Origin: Terrilactibacillus sp. S3-3 | Lineage (GTDB): Bacteria > Bacillota > Bacilli > Bacillales > Sporolactobacillaceae | Assembly: GCA_030437565.1 (NCBI GenBank) | Contig: CP129291.1 | Span: forward strand, 1,798,001 to 1,862,000 | DNA: 64,000 nt | Direction of reading: 5' to 3' | Made by a program: the position numbers and the translations under genes | Shown here: piece after piece, positions 1-10,078 of the stretch | How positions within the stretch are numbered: position 1 is the first letter of the stretch | How the letters are laid out: each line of letters begins with the position of its first letter | Notes under the pieces: model-generated | What the model was told of the DNA's origin: nothing | Seen by the model: the letters and a program-made list of their open reading frames with translations, nothing else | Database searches by the model: none

Positions 1-293
1 TTTCAGCTACAGGACGCCATTTTACCAAAATGAAAGAGCATATGTCGGCAGTGACCCGCAACATGAAAACCATGGCGGCGCGGCTGACGGAAGTGAGCCG
101 AAGCGGGGTGCAAATGAAGCAGTCGCTTGAAACGATTGCTTCCGTGTCGGAAGAGACGACGGCAGGCGTCGCTGAAGTCTCCGCTTCGATGGATAACGTC
201 CACGAAACGATGCGTGCGGTCTCCAGCGAAGCCGAGCATCTAGGGGAGATAGCCAAACGGCTGGATAATATGACCCGGCGGTTTAAATTATAA
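1..293 (+). CDS. Methyl-accepting chemotaxis protein, C-terminal fragment
   Basis: The frame is open from the left window edge and stops at 291-293. About 95 residues are visible, rich in Ser, Thr, Glu and Met with heptad spacing and phrases such as SVSEETTAGVAEVSASMD, which is typical of the cytoplasmic methylation/signalling helices of chemoreceptors. The N-terminal sensor and HAMP region lie outside the window, so the ligand is unknown. A hairpin plus T-run follows, so it is probably the last gene of its transcript. Confidence 0.8.
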   Translation, partial: SATGRHFTKMKEHMSAVTRNMKTMAARLTEVSRSGVQMKQSLETIASVSEETTAGVAEVSASMDNVHETMRAVSSEAEHLGEIAKRLDNMTRRFKL

Positions 294-327
294 TGATCCA
301 TAAGTAAATCCGATTGATCAAAGAGCG

Positions 328-352
328 CTGCCGTTCCCCGGCGGAGTTTTTT
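328..352 (+). terminator. Rho-independent terminator after chemoreceptor gene
   Basis: Six-base stem (CTGCCG/CGGCGG with one G-T pair), loop TTCCC, then AG and six T. It lies 35 bases after the chemoreceptor stop. Confidence 0.6.
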
Positions 353-466
353 CAAATGCTTGAAAACGCGGGCGGAACAAAAAGCCATTGACAGCAGCAG
401 GCGACAATACTATGATATTACGTACAATTATTCTTTATATTGAACGGATACAAGGGGAGAAAGATT

Positions 467-1194
467 GTGAGCAGCATCAGAAAAATGGCTATCATGGACG
501 AAAGACCGTCATCTTCTTTTATTAAAGGGGTGGCGGACGGCGTGCCGACACTGCTCGGCTATGTCAGCATTGCTTTTGCCGCCGGCATGGTCGGAAGCGC
601 CACCCATCTTTCCATTTTAGAAAATGCGCTGTTGGCCGCTCTCGTTTACGCCGGCGCGTCGCAGTTTATTATTTGTGCGATGCTGGCGGCGGCCAGTCCG
701 GTGTCGGCGATTATTTTCACGACTTTTATTGTCAATGTACGCCATTTTCTCATGTGTTCCACGCTCGCTCCGCATCTGAAAGCCTATTCGCTGCAAAAAA
801 ATATCGGAATTGGCGCACTGGTGACTGATGAGACGTTTGCCGTCGCCATGAACAAAATCGGCAGAGGCGGAAAGATTGACGATCGCTGGATGAATGGCCT
901 GAATCTGTCGGCGTATATCGTTTGGGTATTGTCTTGTGCGGCCGGAGCGATGCTCGGAAAATGGATTTCCGATCCGCAGAGCCTGGGGCTGGATTTTGCT
1001 CTGACAGCGATGTTTGTGGCGTTGTTGATTCTGCAGCTGCAAAGCATCAAACGTTCCGCCCTGAAACATCATCTCGTGCTGGTTGTTTCACGATCGTGAT
1101 CATGGTCGGCCTGTCTTTCTTTATGTCTTCTTATTTGGCCGTCGTCCTGTCGACGATCATTGCCGCAACGATCGGGGTGCTGACAGAGCCATGA
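467..1194 (+). CDS. azlC: AzlC-type branched-chain amino acid exporter subunit (one frameshift)
   Basis: Multi-pass membrane protein of the AzlC family, which with the small AzlD partner exports branched-chain amino acids in Bacillus. The family signature GVADGVPTLLGYVSIAFAAG is near the N terminus, followed by hydrophobic helices. I chose the GTG at 467 because AAGGGGAGA lies 7-8 bases upstream; a TTG at 440 in the same frame has no ribosome site. The frame breaks near 1085: GTTGTTTCACG should read GTTGTTTTCACG (one T lost), after which FTIVIMVGLSFF continues to the stop at 1192-1194. The repaired length of about 242 residues fits the family. It overlaps azlD by ATGA. Confidence 0.85.
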
Positions 1195-1514
1195 GTTTAA
1201 ATATCCATCTTCTATTGCTTATCTTGGGCTGCGCGCTCGTAACGGTGGTGCCGCGCGTTCTTCCATTCGTCATTGTCCGCAATGTCAATCTGCCCGTTCC
1301 GGTAATCAAATGGCTTTCCTATATTCCCATTTGTATTTTGACGGCGCTTGTTGTCGAGAGCGTTGTGGTGAATGACGGTCACCAGCTGACGATTAATTGG
1401 CCGGCGCTTGCCGCCATCGTTCCCGCGTTTTTTACCGCACTGTGGACAAAGAGCCTTTTGATCACCGTTATTGTGGGTGTTGCTGCAATGGCTGTTCTGA
1501 GATTCTTTTTATGA
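1191..1514 (+). CDS. azlD: AzlD-type branched-chain amino acid exporter small subunit
   Basis: 107-residue membrane protein with about three to four hydrophobic helices and the conserved VPRVLPF segment near residue 20, typical of AzlD. It starts with the ATG inside the ATGA overlap with azlC, indicating translational coupling, and is intact. AzlC and AzlD act together at the membrane. Confidence 0.88.
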   Translation: MSLNIHLLLLILGCALVTVVPRVLPFVIVRNVNLPVPVIKWLSYIPICILTALVVESVVVNDGHQLTINWPALAAIVPAFFTALWTKSLLITVIVGVAAMAVLRFFL

Positions 1515-1521
1515 ACATTTG

Positions 1522-1566
1522 AAAAAAACCGCCTGAAACGCCTGAGAGCGTCAAGGGCGGTTTTTT
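1522..1566. terminator. Bidirectional terminator between azlD and pepF
   Basis: AAAAAACCGCC and GGCGGTTTTTT form an 11-pair stem between two convergent genes, giving a T-run on either strand. Confidence 0.85.
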
Positions 1567-3382
1567 AAATTAACGGCGGTTCTGAACGAATCTTCCAGTT
1601 CATCAACGAGCGATCCGACGAAGGCGACAACGCTTTTTATTGTTTCGGAATTTAAAAGATCGACATGTGCTTTTTTGATTAAATCGAGCGGCGGCAGGCT
1701 GCCCCCGGCTTTGAGAACGGAGAGCCAGCGGTCGACAGCCGGCTGCCCTTCCCCTTCAATTTGTCTGGCGACCGCCGTTGATATCGTCAGTCCGGCGGAG
1801 TAGGTATAGGAATAGAGACCCATATAGTAATGCGGCTGGCGCATCCATGTCAGACCGTCTCTTTCTTCTAAAGCGACCGCATCGCCCCAAAAATCGGCAA
1901 GTGTTTCATATTTCTGCCTGGTGAGGAGGGCGGCGGTGATCGATGTCCCTTTTTCAGCTAATGCAAAAAACACGCCGCTGATAGACGCCCTCTAATAAAT
2001 GGGTAACAAAATTATGATAATAGGTGCTGAGCAGACGTTCGGTGACGGAATGCAACATTACTTCCGACGTCGCGTGTTTTTTCAAATATTGAGAGCGAGC
2101 AAGAGTTCGTTCAGGGTCGTCGACGGCGCTTCAACAAAAAACATCGACGGTTCGTAGTTGGCTAATTTTTGCTCGCGTTCGGCTAAAGTGAAATGACCGG
2201 CGTGGCCGAGCTCATGGGCGAGTGTAAGGATATTGCGAATGTCGCCGGTCCACGTCAAGAGAATGTATGAATGAGCACCGTAAGGCGATGTGCAGAAGCC
2301 GCCGGTTGATTTGCCGATATTGTCGGCATAATCGACCCATCGTTCTGAAAGTCCCTTTTCAATGATCGCGTGATAGTCCGGGCCCATGATTTTGAGGGCA
2401 TCGAGGATCGCCGCCTTGCTTTCCTCATAAGTTGTTTGCGGGCTGTATGTACTGAGCGGCGCTTTCAAGTCGGCGAACGTCATGCTGTCCAGGCCGAGAA
2501 CCTTTTGCTTAAGCTTGGCATAGCGGCGCATATGCGGGGCGAGTTCGGCAGCGATCCGATCAAGTTGATTATTATATATGGTTTCTCACTTGCTGTTCGT
2601 GAAGGAGCATCGCGGTTGCCGATGGATAGCCGCGCAGTTTGGCCAGCGTGACCGCTTTTTTCACTTCCGTTCCGTACACGGCAGCGAACGTATGCTTATA
2701 GGCGCCCACCGTTTTTGTGAAAGAGTCGTAAGCGTTCCGCCGCAGCGCCGTGTCGGCTGATGATTCGTATTTTCCTTCATACAGAGCGAACGATACGGGC
2801 TGCAGGTTTCCGCTGTGATCTTCGGCAGGCTCGAATGCCATGTCAGCCAGTTTGCTGCGATTATAAATCGTATAGGGGCTATTCATCACTTCTGACAAGG
2901 CTTTCAGCAGTTTTTTTCCGTCTCCGGACTCAGGCGGTACGGCTTGAATGTCAGCAGCCTTTCAAGGTAGGGACGATAGTCATTTAGAGCAGGCGTCTGC
3001 TCGATAAACGTGCCCAGTAAGTCTTGATCCAAATCAAGCAGCTCTTGCTCAAAAAAAGAAAGCATTGATTCTACGCGGGCTTAAGGGCAAGCGCCTCGGA
3101 AGCATCGATTTGATTTTGCGTGTCGATGCTGTCGGCCGATTCTTCGAGCTCTGCATAAGTTGTCAATCGAATCAAGCGGGCTTTTAGAGCGAAAAAGGCT
3201 TCCAGCGCTGAAAAAAGCTGATCGCCGCTTTCGGTGAGTTTTCCTTTCCATCCTGTCAGTGAGTCCGCTTCCTGCAAAATGTCTTTTTGTTCCTTTTTAA
3301 ACGCATCGTGCGACTGAAACAGATCGGTCAGATCCCAAGTGGATTCGACTGGTACTTGATCGCGCGTCGGCCGTTTGTTCAT
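1551..3382 (-). CDS. pepF: Oligoendopeptidase F family M3 metallopeptidase (several frameshifts)
   Basis: Cytoplasmic zinc endopeptidase that degrades oligopeptides. The start segment RDQVPVESTWDLTDLF is characteristic, and the M3 zinc motif HELGH is at about 2200 (in LAHELGHAGHF). The C-terminal part contains YYMGLYSYTYSAGLT, also family-specific. The reading frame is split into four pieces (3382-3071, 2898-2572, 2531-2082, 1973-1551), so at least three indels are needed for the roughly 600-residue family length. The stop overlaps the convergent terminator. It is transcribed against its neighbours. The indels are probably sequence errors rather than true decay, because every piece is conserved. 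Confidence 0.85.
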
Positions 3383-3463
3383 TCAACATCCCTCGCTTTT
3401 TTTTTCTTTATTTTACCACAAGCAAAGGTTCGATTCTAAACCAAACTTGCGCTGCCAAACGTC

Positions 3464-3498
3464 CTGCCGACTGCTGAGGATTTTCAGACAGTCGGCAG
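3464..3498. other. Perfect 10-bp inverted repeat in the pepF-tetR gap
   Basis: CTGCCGACTG and CAGTCGGCAG are separated by 15 bases and have no T-run, so this is not an obvious terminator. The gap 3383-3866 also holds the two Ter-like sites listed next and otherwise AT-rich sequence without a recognisable gene. Confidence 0.5.
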
Positions 3499-3639
3499 AC
3501 CAAATTTAAATTATAAACAAGAACAATATTCTAAATATTCAATAATATATTTCTGGAAACAAGTTGTTGAAGTTTGCCGGATGGACGGGGCCATTCGATT
3601 ATCCCTTTTATGTTGGAAACAGACAAGAGTCTAAAACAA

Positions 3640-3656
3640 TCATGTGCCAAGTAAAC
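3640..3656 (+). other. Degenerate Ter-like site (plus orientation)
   Basis: TCATGTGCCAAGTAAAC followed by AATAA matches the window's Ter core CTATGTTCCAAATAAAC at 13 of 17 positions, in the same orientation as the stronger copy 90 bases to the right. Confidence 0.35.
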
Positions 3657-3720
3657 AATAAGAGGATGGGGATTAAAACCATTTTGAGGGGTAAATCACG
3701 ACGGAATAGACGGCTTATAA

Positions 3721-3749
3721 GTTTCAATTAAACTATGTTCCAAATAGTC
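3721..3749 (+). other. Replication terminator (Ter) site, plus orientation
   Basis: The core CTATGTTCCAAATAGTC at 3733-3749 closely resembles the published B. subtilis Ter B-site pattern CTATGTACYAAATNTTC. The upstream A-site half is less conserved (AATTAAA). The roughly 55-base surroundings, ending in AACAATCACTTAAG, are repeated at 12650. In this orientation the B site faces right, so leftward-moving forks should be arrested. Confidence 0.7.
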
Positions 3750-3866
3750 AACAATAACAAACTCAAAAAACAATCACTTAAGGATTTCTCCACAAAGCGG
3801 TTTATTTATTGAACGGTCATGTTTTGGTTTGCGGCGAATATATTCCTTTTACAAAGGATGATCAAA

Positions 3867-4519
3867 ATGAGAAAAGGACGATTGAAAGAAAGAATCGTAG
3901 AGACATCGCTTGTCATGTTTGAAAAGCGCGGCTATCATGGCGTAACGGTCGATCAAATCGTGGCGGAATGCGGCACATCAAAAGGCGGATTTTATCACAA
4001 TTTCAAGTCAAAAGATGAACTGCTGTACCACATTCATGATGTCTTTATCACCTACGTTCTAACGAAGGCCAGGAAGCATATGATGATCAAATGCCCACGC
4101 CGGTTTCCCGGCTATGCGAAATCATTCTTTCCTTTACAAAAGTATTCGAGCTCTATAAGCCGCACATCACGGTTTTTTATCAGGAGAGCACTTACCTAAA
4201 AAAGGATTATCATCTCCAGATTAATCAAAAACGCGATGATTATCGCAAAATCATTTTCAAGGTTATCCGCGAAGGGCAGAAAAGGGGGGATTTCAGAACC
4301 GAAGTGCCGGCTGAAATCATCACAATGGCGATCATCGGCATGGTCAATTGGACTTATAAATGGTTTAAAAAAGACGGGGAGCTTTCCATCGAGACAATTG
4401 CAGACATTTTTAATGATTTTATTTTGCATGGACTGCTGACGGAAAAAGGCTTGAAAGAGCACGCAGGTGAAAAGTATTTTGTTATCAAGCGGCCGCCCGA
4501 AAATAAGCGGCTATTATAG
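3867..4519 (+). CDS. TetR/AcrR-family regulator of the acyl-CoA cluster (one frameshift)
   Basis: Residues 1-50 form a classic TetR helix-turn-helix, with KRGYHGVTVDQIVAECGTSKG followed by FYHNFKSKDEL. The start ATG 3867 has AAAGGA eight bases upstream. The frame breaks near 4090; the ligand-binding half (LCEIILSFTKVFELYKPHI onward) continues in the next frame to the stop at 4517. It sits directly before the acyl-CoA dehydrogenase operon with a palindromic operator between them, so it most likely represses that operon and responds to an acyl-CoA (inference). FadR/LiuR-like roles are both possible. Confidence 0.85.
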
Positions 4520-4530
4520 CAAATAAAAAA

Positions 4531-4564
4531 GACCGACTAGTCTGTACAGACGAACCGGTCGGTA
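4531..4564. promoter_or_regulatory. Putative TetR-family operator upstream of acyl-CoA dehydrogenase
   Basis: Interrupted palindrome with outer arms ACCGAC...GTCGGT and a perfect inner 12-mer GTCTGTACAGAC. It lies between the regulator stop and the ribosome site of the first operon gene, a usual place for a repressor site. Confidence 0.55.
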
Positions 4565-4593
4565 CAGCGGAAGGGCAGGGGAAAAAAAAAACA

Positions 4594-5735
4594 ATGGATT
4601 TTGAATTGACCAAGGAACAGCAAATGTTAAAAGAAATGGTTGAAGATTTTGCCGAAAAAGAAATCAAGCCATATGCACGGGAGCTGGACAAGGCGTCTGA
4701 GTTTCATATCGAAGCGTTCAAAAAAATGGGGCAGCTCGGATTACTAGGAATTCCATTTCCGGAAAAGTATGGCGGTGCGGGAGGCGATACGGTTTCCTAT
4801 GCGATTGCGGTTGAAGGAATCGGCAAAGCATGCGGCGGTACCGGGCTGAGCTATGCCGCAGCGATTAGTTTGGGGGCCAGCCCTATTTATTATTTTGGGA
4901 CCGAGGAGCAAAAACAGGAATGGCTCGTACCCATGGCTAAAGGGGAAGCGCTGGGATCCTTTGGGTTAACAGAGCCGGGAGCCGGGTCGGATGCCGGCGG
5001 TACGCGGACGACGGCGGTCCTGGATGGGGATGAGTATGTGATAAACGGCGAGAAATGCTGGATTACAAACGCCGGCATGCGCGGCAAATTATTGTGACAG
5101 CGGTTACAGGAAAACGGGAAGACGGCAAAAAAATCATTTCGGCGATCATTGTCCCTGCCGAAGCGCCTGGTGTCGCGATCTCTTGTCATTACGACAAAAT
5201 GGGCGTGCGGGCGTCCAATACTTGCCAAATTGTTTTAGACAACGTCAGGGTGCCAAAGGAAAATCTGCTCGGTGACAGTAAAAAAGGATTCAGTCAGTTT
5301 TTGTTCACTCTTGACGGAGGACGAATCTCCATTGCGGCGCTGGCTGTCGGCATCGCTCAAGCGGCTTTCGAAAAAGCCCTGGCCTATGCAAAAGAAAGAA
5401 AACAGTTTGGCCAGTCTATCTCCAACTTTCAAGCCATACAATTTAAATTGGCGGATATCGCGACAGAAATTGAACTGGCCAGGACGCTTGTCTATAAAGC
5501 GGCATGGCTGAAGGATCAAGGCCGCCCGTTTGGAAAAGAAGCGGCAATGGCCAAGTTATTTGCTTCGGAAACCGGCTTTCGGGCAAGCAGCCAGGCGATT
5601 CAAATTCATGGCGGCTCGGGCTATATGGGTGAATATGAGGTCGAACGCCACTTGCGCGATGCCAAGCTGCTTGAAATCGGGGAAGGAACATCGGAGATAC
5701 AACGGCTGGTCATTGCGCGCCACATCGGCTGCTAA
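4594..5735 (+). CDS. yngJ: Acyl-CoA dehydrogenase, YngJ-like (one frameshift)
   Basis: Flavoenzyme oxidising a short/branched acyl-CoA to the enoyl-CoA, passing electrons to ETF. Visible: the N-terminal helical part (TKEQQMLKEMVEDFAEKEI), FGLTEPGAGSDAGG, GEKCWITNAG, and the C-terminal QAIQIHGGSGYMGEYEVER. The frame breaks near 5085; GGCATGCGCGG probably reads GGCCATGCGCGG (one C lost), giving AGHARQIIVTAVTG. The repaired protein is about 381 residues, normal for the family. It is the first gene of a same-strand operon that follows the B. subtilis order yngJ-I-H-HB-G-F-E. Isovaleryl-CoA is a plausible substrate given the leucine-pathway genes downstream. Confidence 0.9.
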
Positions 5736-5762
5736 GCCTTTTTTAGGAGGGGAAAGAAAGTC

Positions 5763-7385
5763 ATGATTCAGCAAACAGTTGGCGGATTACTCGCTCTGCG
5801 GGCGAAACAATATCCGGATCATGAGGCGGTTGTCTATAGCGACCGGCATTTAAGGTACACGTACAGCGCGTTCGATCGGCTGTGCCGTCATGTCGCCAAG
5901 GGGCTGATGGCGCTCGGGATTGAAAAAGGTGACAATCTGGCACTTTGGGCGACAAATGTGCCGGAGTGGTTGACGCTGCAGTTTGCCACCGGGAAAATGG
6001 GGGCCGTGCTCGTGACGGTCAATACCAATTATCGGCAAGCCGAGCTGGAATACTTGCTCAAACAATCGGAAGCGACACTTATTCTGATTGAAGACTATCG
6101 CGGCAACTCATACATCGATACGATTTTTGCCATCTGCCCGGAATTGCATACTTCTGAGCCCGGAAAGCTCGAATCGGCGCGGCTGCCGCTTTTGAAAAAT
6201 GTCGTTGTGATCGGTGACAAGGCCTATGACGGTACGTTCACATGGGGAGATCTTCTGCAGCTTGCCGATCAGGTATCCGAGGAGCAGCTCAATCAAAGAA
6301 CGGTATCCCTGCAGCCGGACGATGTGATTAATATGCAGTATACGTCCGGAACAACCGGCATGCCGAAGGGGGTCATGCTCACCCACAGCAACTTAGTCAA
6401 TAACGCTTATAATATCGCGCAATGCTTAGATTTTACGAAAGCTGATCGGCTGTGTATCCCGGTGCCTTTCTTTCATTGTTTCGGAAGCGTGATCGGGACA
6501 CTCGCCTGCGTGTCTGTAGGGGCGACGATGGTTCCGGTTCAGGAATTTGATCCAGAACGGGTGCTGAAGAGTCGAAGAAGAAAAATGTACGGCGCTTCAC
6601 GGGGTGCCGACGATGTTCATTGCCGAACTCAACCATCCGAATTTTAAACGTTACGATTTGTCTCGACTGCGCACCGGCGTGATGGCCGGCTCCAGCTGTC
6701 CGGAAGAAGTCATGAGGCGGGTGATCACTAGTATGCACCTGCCGGAGTTAACGATTTGTTACGGGCAGACCGAATCGTCGCCGGTGATCACCCAGTCGCG
6801 CACCTCCGATTCTTTTAAACAGCGTGTTGAAACAGTCGGCCGCCCGCTGCCGGACGTTGAAGTTAAAATCGTCGATCCGCCTACAGGCCGAACGCTGCCG
6901 GTGAACGAACAAGGAGAGTTGTGCACGCGCGGGTACCATGTCATGAAAGGGTACTACAATCATCCCGATGCGACAAAAGAAGCCATCGACGGGGACGGGT
7001 GGCTCCATACCGGCGATTTAGCGGTCATGGATAAAGACGGTTACGTGAGAATCACCGGCAGGTTGAAGGACATGATTATTCGCGGCGGCGAAAATATTTA
7101 TCCGCGTGAAATTGAAGAGTTCATGTACACTCACCCCAAGATACTTGACGCGCAGGTCGTCGGCATACCCGATGAGGTGTACGGAGAGGTGCCGATTGCC
7201 TGGATTATTTTAAAGAGAGACGAGGCCGCGGATGCCGATGAGATTAAAGCCTTTTTTAAAAATAAAAAATCTCGCACCATAAGATTCCGAAACATATTTT
7301 GTTCACCGACGAGTACCCAATGACAGCATCCGGGAAAATCCAAAAATATAAATTGCGCGAACGAACGCTTGATATGCTGAAGTAA
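5763..7385 (+). CDS. yngI: AMP-dependent acyl-CoA synthetase, YngI-like (two frameshifts)
   Basis: Activates a carboxylic acid with ATP and CoA via an acyl-adenylate. The adenylate-forming P-loop [16 protein letters not shown] is near residue 195; [16 protein letters not shown] and [21 protein letters not shown] mark the hinge and C-terminal domain, and the terminal [15 protein letters not shown] carries the catalytic Lys. GGAGG precedes ATG 5763. Breaks occur near 6570 (within a GAAGAAGAAAA stretch) and near 7265 (A-run). The repaired length of about 540 residues is typical. It stops just before the biotin carboxylase ribosome site. Confidence 0.9.
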
Positions 7386-7406
7386 ATGTTGAAGGAGGGA
7401 TTCTCT

Positions 7407-8763
7407 TTGTTTTCAAAAATTCTCATTGCCAACCGGGGCGAGATTGCCCGCCGGATCATCCGCACATGTAAAAAAATCGGTGTGAAAACCGTTGCCGTCT
7501 ACTCAGATGCCGACAAGGAAGCGCTGTTTGTCCGCGAGGCTGATGAAGCTTACTATATCGGCAAACCGCTGTGGGTGAAAGTTATTTGAATGCCGGCCGG
7601 CTGATTCAAGTCGCAAAATCAAGCGGAGCGGAAGCGGTTCATCCCGGCTATGGACTATTATCGGAAAATGCTGATTTTGCCCGCGGGTGCGAAGCGGAAA
7701 AGTTGGTCTTTATCGGACCGTCTCCGGATATTATTGCAGCCATGGGCAGCAAGATTGAAGCCCGAAAAACAATGAAAGAGGCGAATGTTCCCATTATCGA
7801 GGGCATTGACGTCCCGCTTGCCGGCGCCGAAGAAGCGGTGGAAGCGGCAAAAACCATCGGTTATCCATTGATGCTCAAAGCGTCTTCCGGCGGCGGCGGA
7901 ATCGGCATGCAGCTCATTCATACAGAATCGGAATTAATGAGGGCCTTTGCCGGCAATCAGAAACGTGCGGAAACTTTTTTTGGCGACGGGGCGATGTTCC
8001 TTGAGAAATTCATCGAATCTCCTCATCATATCGAAGTGCAAGTGATTGCCGATAAGTATGGCCATGTCGTACCTTTATGGGAAAGGGAATGCTCCATTCA
8101 GCGCCGCCATCAAAAAGTTGTGGAAGAAGCACCTTCGCCGTTTCTGAGCGAGAGAACCCGGCAAAAGATGCTTGATGCAGCAGTGACGGCCGCCCGCCAT
8201 ATTGGATACACAAACGCGGGGACGATTGAATTTCTTGTTGACCGCGACCAGAATTTTTACTTCTTGGAAATGAATACACGGCTTCAGGTCGAACATCCGG
8301 TAACGGAAGAAATAACCGGACTGGATATCGTTGAACTTCAATTAAAAATTGCCTGCGGAGAAAAACTGCCCGTGACCCGGGAGGCGGTTGAGAGAAAAGG
8401 ATGGGCGATTGAAGCGAGGGTTTATGCGGAAGATCCGCAGACATTTTTTCCTTCACCGGGCAAAATTAAGGGGTTTATTCTTCCGGAAGGAGAAGGCATT
8501 CGCCATGAATATGCATTCGAGGCCGGAGCGCAAGTCACCCCGTTTTATGACCCGATGATCGGCAAATTAATTGTCTGGGGCAAAAAACGAGGCAGGAAGC
8601 CTGCCGACGCCTTCAATTAGCGCTGGATAACTATGAAATTGAAGGAATCAAAACGAATCTCCCCGCGCTTTTGGCGATTGCCGGTCACGAGCAGTTTTTG
8701 AGGGGCCGTACAACAACAGAATTTATCAATGACTATTATTTATCCCGCATTAATGGGCAGTAA
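7407..8763 (+). CDS. yngH: Biotin carboxylase subunit of an acyl-CoA carboxylase, YngH-like (two frameshifts)
   Basis: ATP-dependent carboxylation of biotin on the carrier encoded next. [19 protein letters not shown] opens the protein, [12 protein letters not shown] is the ATP-grasp loop, and [14 protein letters not shown] contains the active-site region. I chose TTG 7407 because AAGGAGGG lies 8-14 bases upstream and the conserved sequence begins there. Breaks occur near 7571 and near 8590. The last codons (YLSRINGQ and stop) lie in a repeat also found at 21966, so the 3' end of this gene has been supplied or altered by an inserted element. With the carboxyltransferase at 10863 it likely forms methylcrotonyl-CoA carboxylase. 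Confidence 0.9.
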
Positions 8764-8895
8764 GACTCCCACCTTAAGGGCTCAATGAATTCGAAGAAGA
8801 TAGGTGGGAGACAACTGCCCGTAAAAGCCCGATTGGTTCAACTAACAATCAGTGGGGAATAGAAGAGAAGAAAGCCCCACTGATTGAAGTTTCAC
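8744..8895 (+). mobile_element. IS200/IS605-type end sequence / omegaRNA-like relic without tnpB (copy 1)
   Basis: Follows TTTAT and folds strongly: outer stem GGGCAGT (8755-8761) with ACTGCCC (8814-8820), inner stem CTCCCACCT (8766-8774) with AGGTGGGAG (8802-8810), then a perfect 12-pair hairpin CAATCAGTGGGG (8846-8857) with CCCCACTGATTG (8875-8886) ending in AAGTTTCAC. The first half recurs at 21966-22063. From memory this resembles the 3' end/omegaRNA scaffold of Bacillales TnpB elements; no tnpB or tnpA lies beside it. It separates the biotin carboxylase from the biotin carrier gene. Confidence 0.55.
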
Positions 8896-8932
8896 CTTAT
8901 CCGCACAAACGAAAAAATAGGAGGGATGGAAA

Positions 8933-9144
8933 ATGGCAGAAGTACAAGCGATCATGGCGGGAAATGTCTGGAAAGTGCTCGTTCAGGAAGGAGAAGAAGT
9001 GAAGGCCGGCCAGGATGTCGTCATTTTGGAGTCGATGAAAATGGAAATTCCAATTACAGCGGAAGAAGACGGATCGTCATAAAAATCCATATTAATGAAG
9101 GAGAGTTTGTCAACGAGTCGGATGTTCTCATCGATGTCGAATAG
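8933..9144 (+). CDS. yngHB: Biotin/lipoyl attachment carrier protein (one frameshift)
   Basis: About 70 residues, the size of stand-alone biotin carrier domains. It starts [20 protein letters not shown] and carries the biotinylation motif ESMKMEIP with the target Lys at about residue 36. GGAGGG precedes ATG 8933. The frame breaks near 9075 (GACGGATCGTC), after which [19 protein letters not shown] completes the beta-barrel. It carries carboxybiotin between the biotin carboxylase and the carboxyltransferase. Confidence 0.87.
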
Positions 9145-9155
9145 GGGGCGAAATC

Positions 9156-10067
9156 TTGAAACTGCCGAAACAAGTCAGAATAAAAGAAGTCGGCCCGCGC
9201 GACGGCCTGCAAAATGAACCGCAGCAAGTCGATACCGGAGACAAGATCGCCTGGATCAACCAACTGTCCGCCAGCGGTCTTTCCTATATCGAAGTGACAT
9301 CATTTGTCCATCCCAAATGGATACCGCAGCTGGCCGATAGCGAGGCTGTTCTCTCCTCTATTCATCGCCGTGCCGGTGTAACCTATGCGGCTCTCGTCCC
9401 GAATATGAGGGGGCTTGAAAGAGCATTGAACGGCCACATAGATGAAGTCAGTGTCTTCATGTCCGCGAGTAGCGCCCATAATCAAAATAATATTAATAAA
9501 ACGATCAAAGAGACCTATCCGGTGCTGAAAGAGGTCGTCCGCGAAGCAAAGTCCGCCGGGAAATCCGTCCGCGGCGGCTATTTGTCGACGGTGATTGCCT
9601 GCCCTTATGAAGGGGCAATCTCGCCGGAACAGGTGAGACAAGTTGCCGATCATTTGTTTAATATGGGCATTGATGAGCTGTCTCTCGGCGATACGATCGG
9701 TGTCGCGGTTCCGACAGAGGTGGAGAAGCTGCTCGACGTCCTGCTTCCTGAATTTCCGGCAGAACGGCTGGCGATGCATTTTCACGACACCCGCGGAACG
9801 GCGCTGGCCAATGTCTTAAAGTCTCTCGAAATGGGGATCACCACGTTTGATAGTTCACTAGGCGGTTTAGGCGGGTGTCCTTATGCCAAAGGGGCATCGG
9901 GCAATGTGGCAACGGAAGACCTTATATATATGTTTCATAGAATGGGGATTAGAACTGGCGTCGAAATCGATGCTTTAATTGCAGCGGGTGAGCGGATAGA
10001 AGATTTATTAGGAAAACCGCTCAATAGCAGACAAATGGAAATCAAGCGAAGAAGCGGAGGTAAGTGA
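9156..10067 (+). CDS. yngG: Hydroxymethylglutaryl-CoA lyase
   Basis: Cleaves HMG-CoA to acetyl-CoA and acetoacetate, the last step of leucine breakdown. It is intact (303 residues) from TTG 9156, with AGGGGGCG upstream. Motifs: KEVGPRDGLQNEP at the N terminus (metal/catalytic), SLGDTIGVA in the middle, and GLGGCPYAKGASGNVATEDL containing the catalytic Cys loop near residue 240. The acetoacetate it yields is a substrate for ScoA-ScoB encoded at 20440-21814. The stop overlaps the next gene's upstream GTG. Confidence 0.93.
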   Translation: MKLPKQVRIKEVGPRDGLQNEPQQVDTGDKIAWINQLSASGLSYIEVTSFVHPKWIPQLADSEAVLSSIHRRAGVTYAALVPNMRGLERALNGHIDEVSVFMSASSAHNQNNINKTIKETYPVLKEVVREAKSAGKSVRGGYLSTVIACPYEGAISPEQVRQVADHLFNMGIDELSLGDTIGVAVPTEVEKLLDVLLPEFPAERLAMHFHDTRGTALANVLKSLEMGITTFDSSLGGLGGCPYAKGASGNVATEDLIYMFHRMGIRTGVEIDALIAAGERIEDLLGKPLNSRQMEIKRRSGGK

Positions 10068-10078
10068 AGGGGGATACA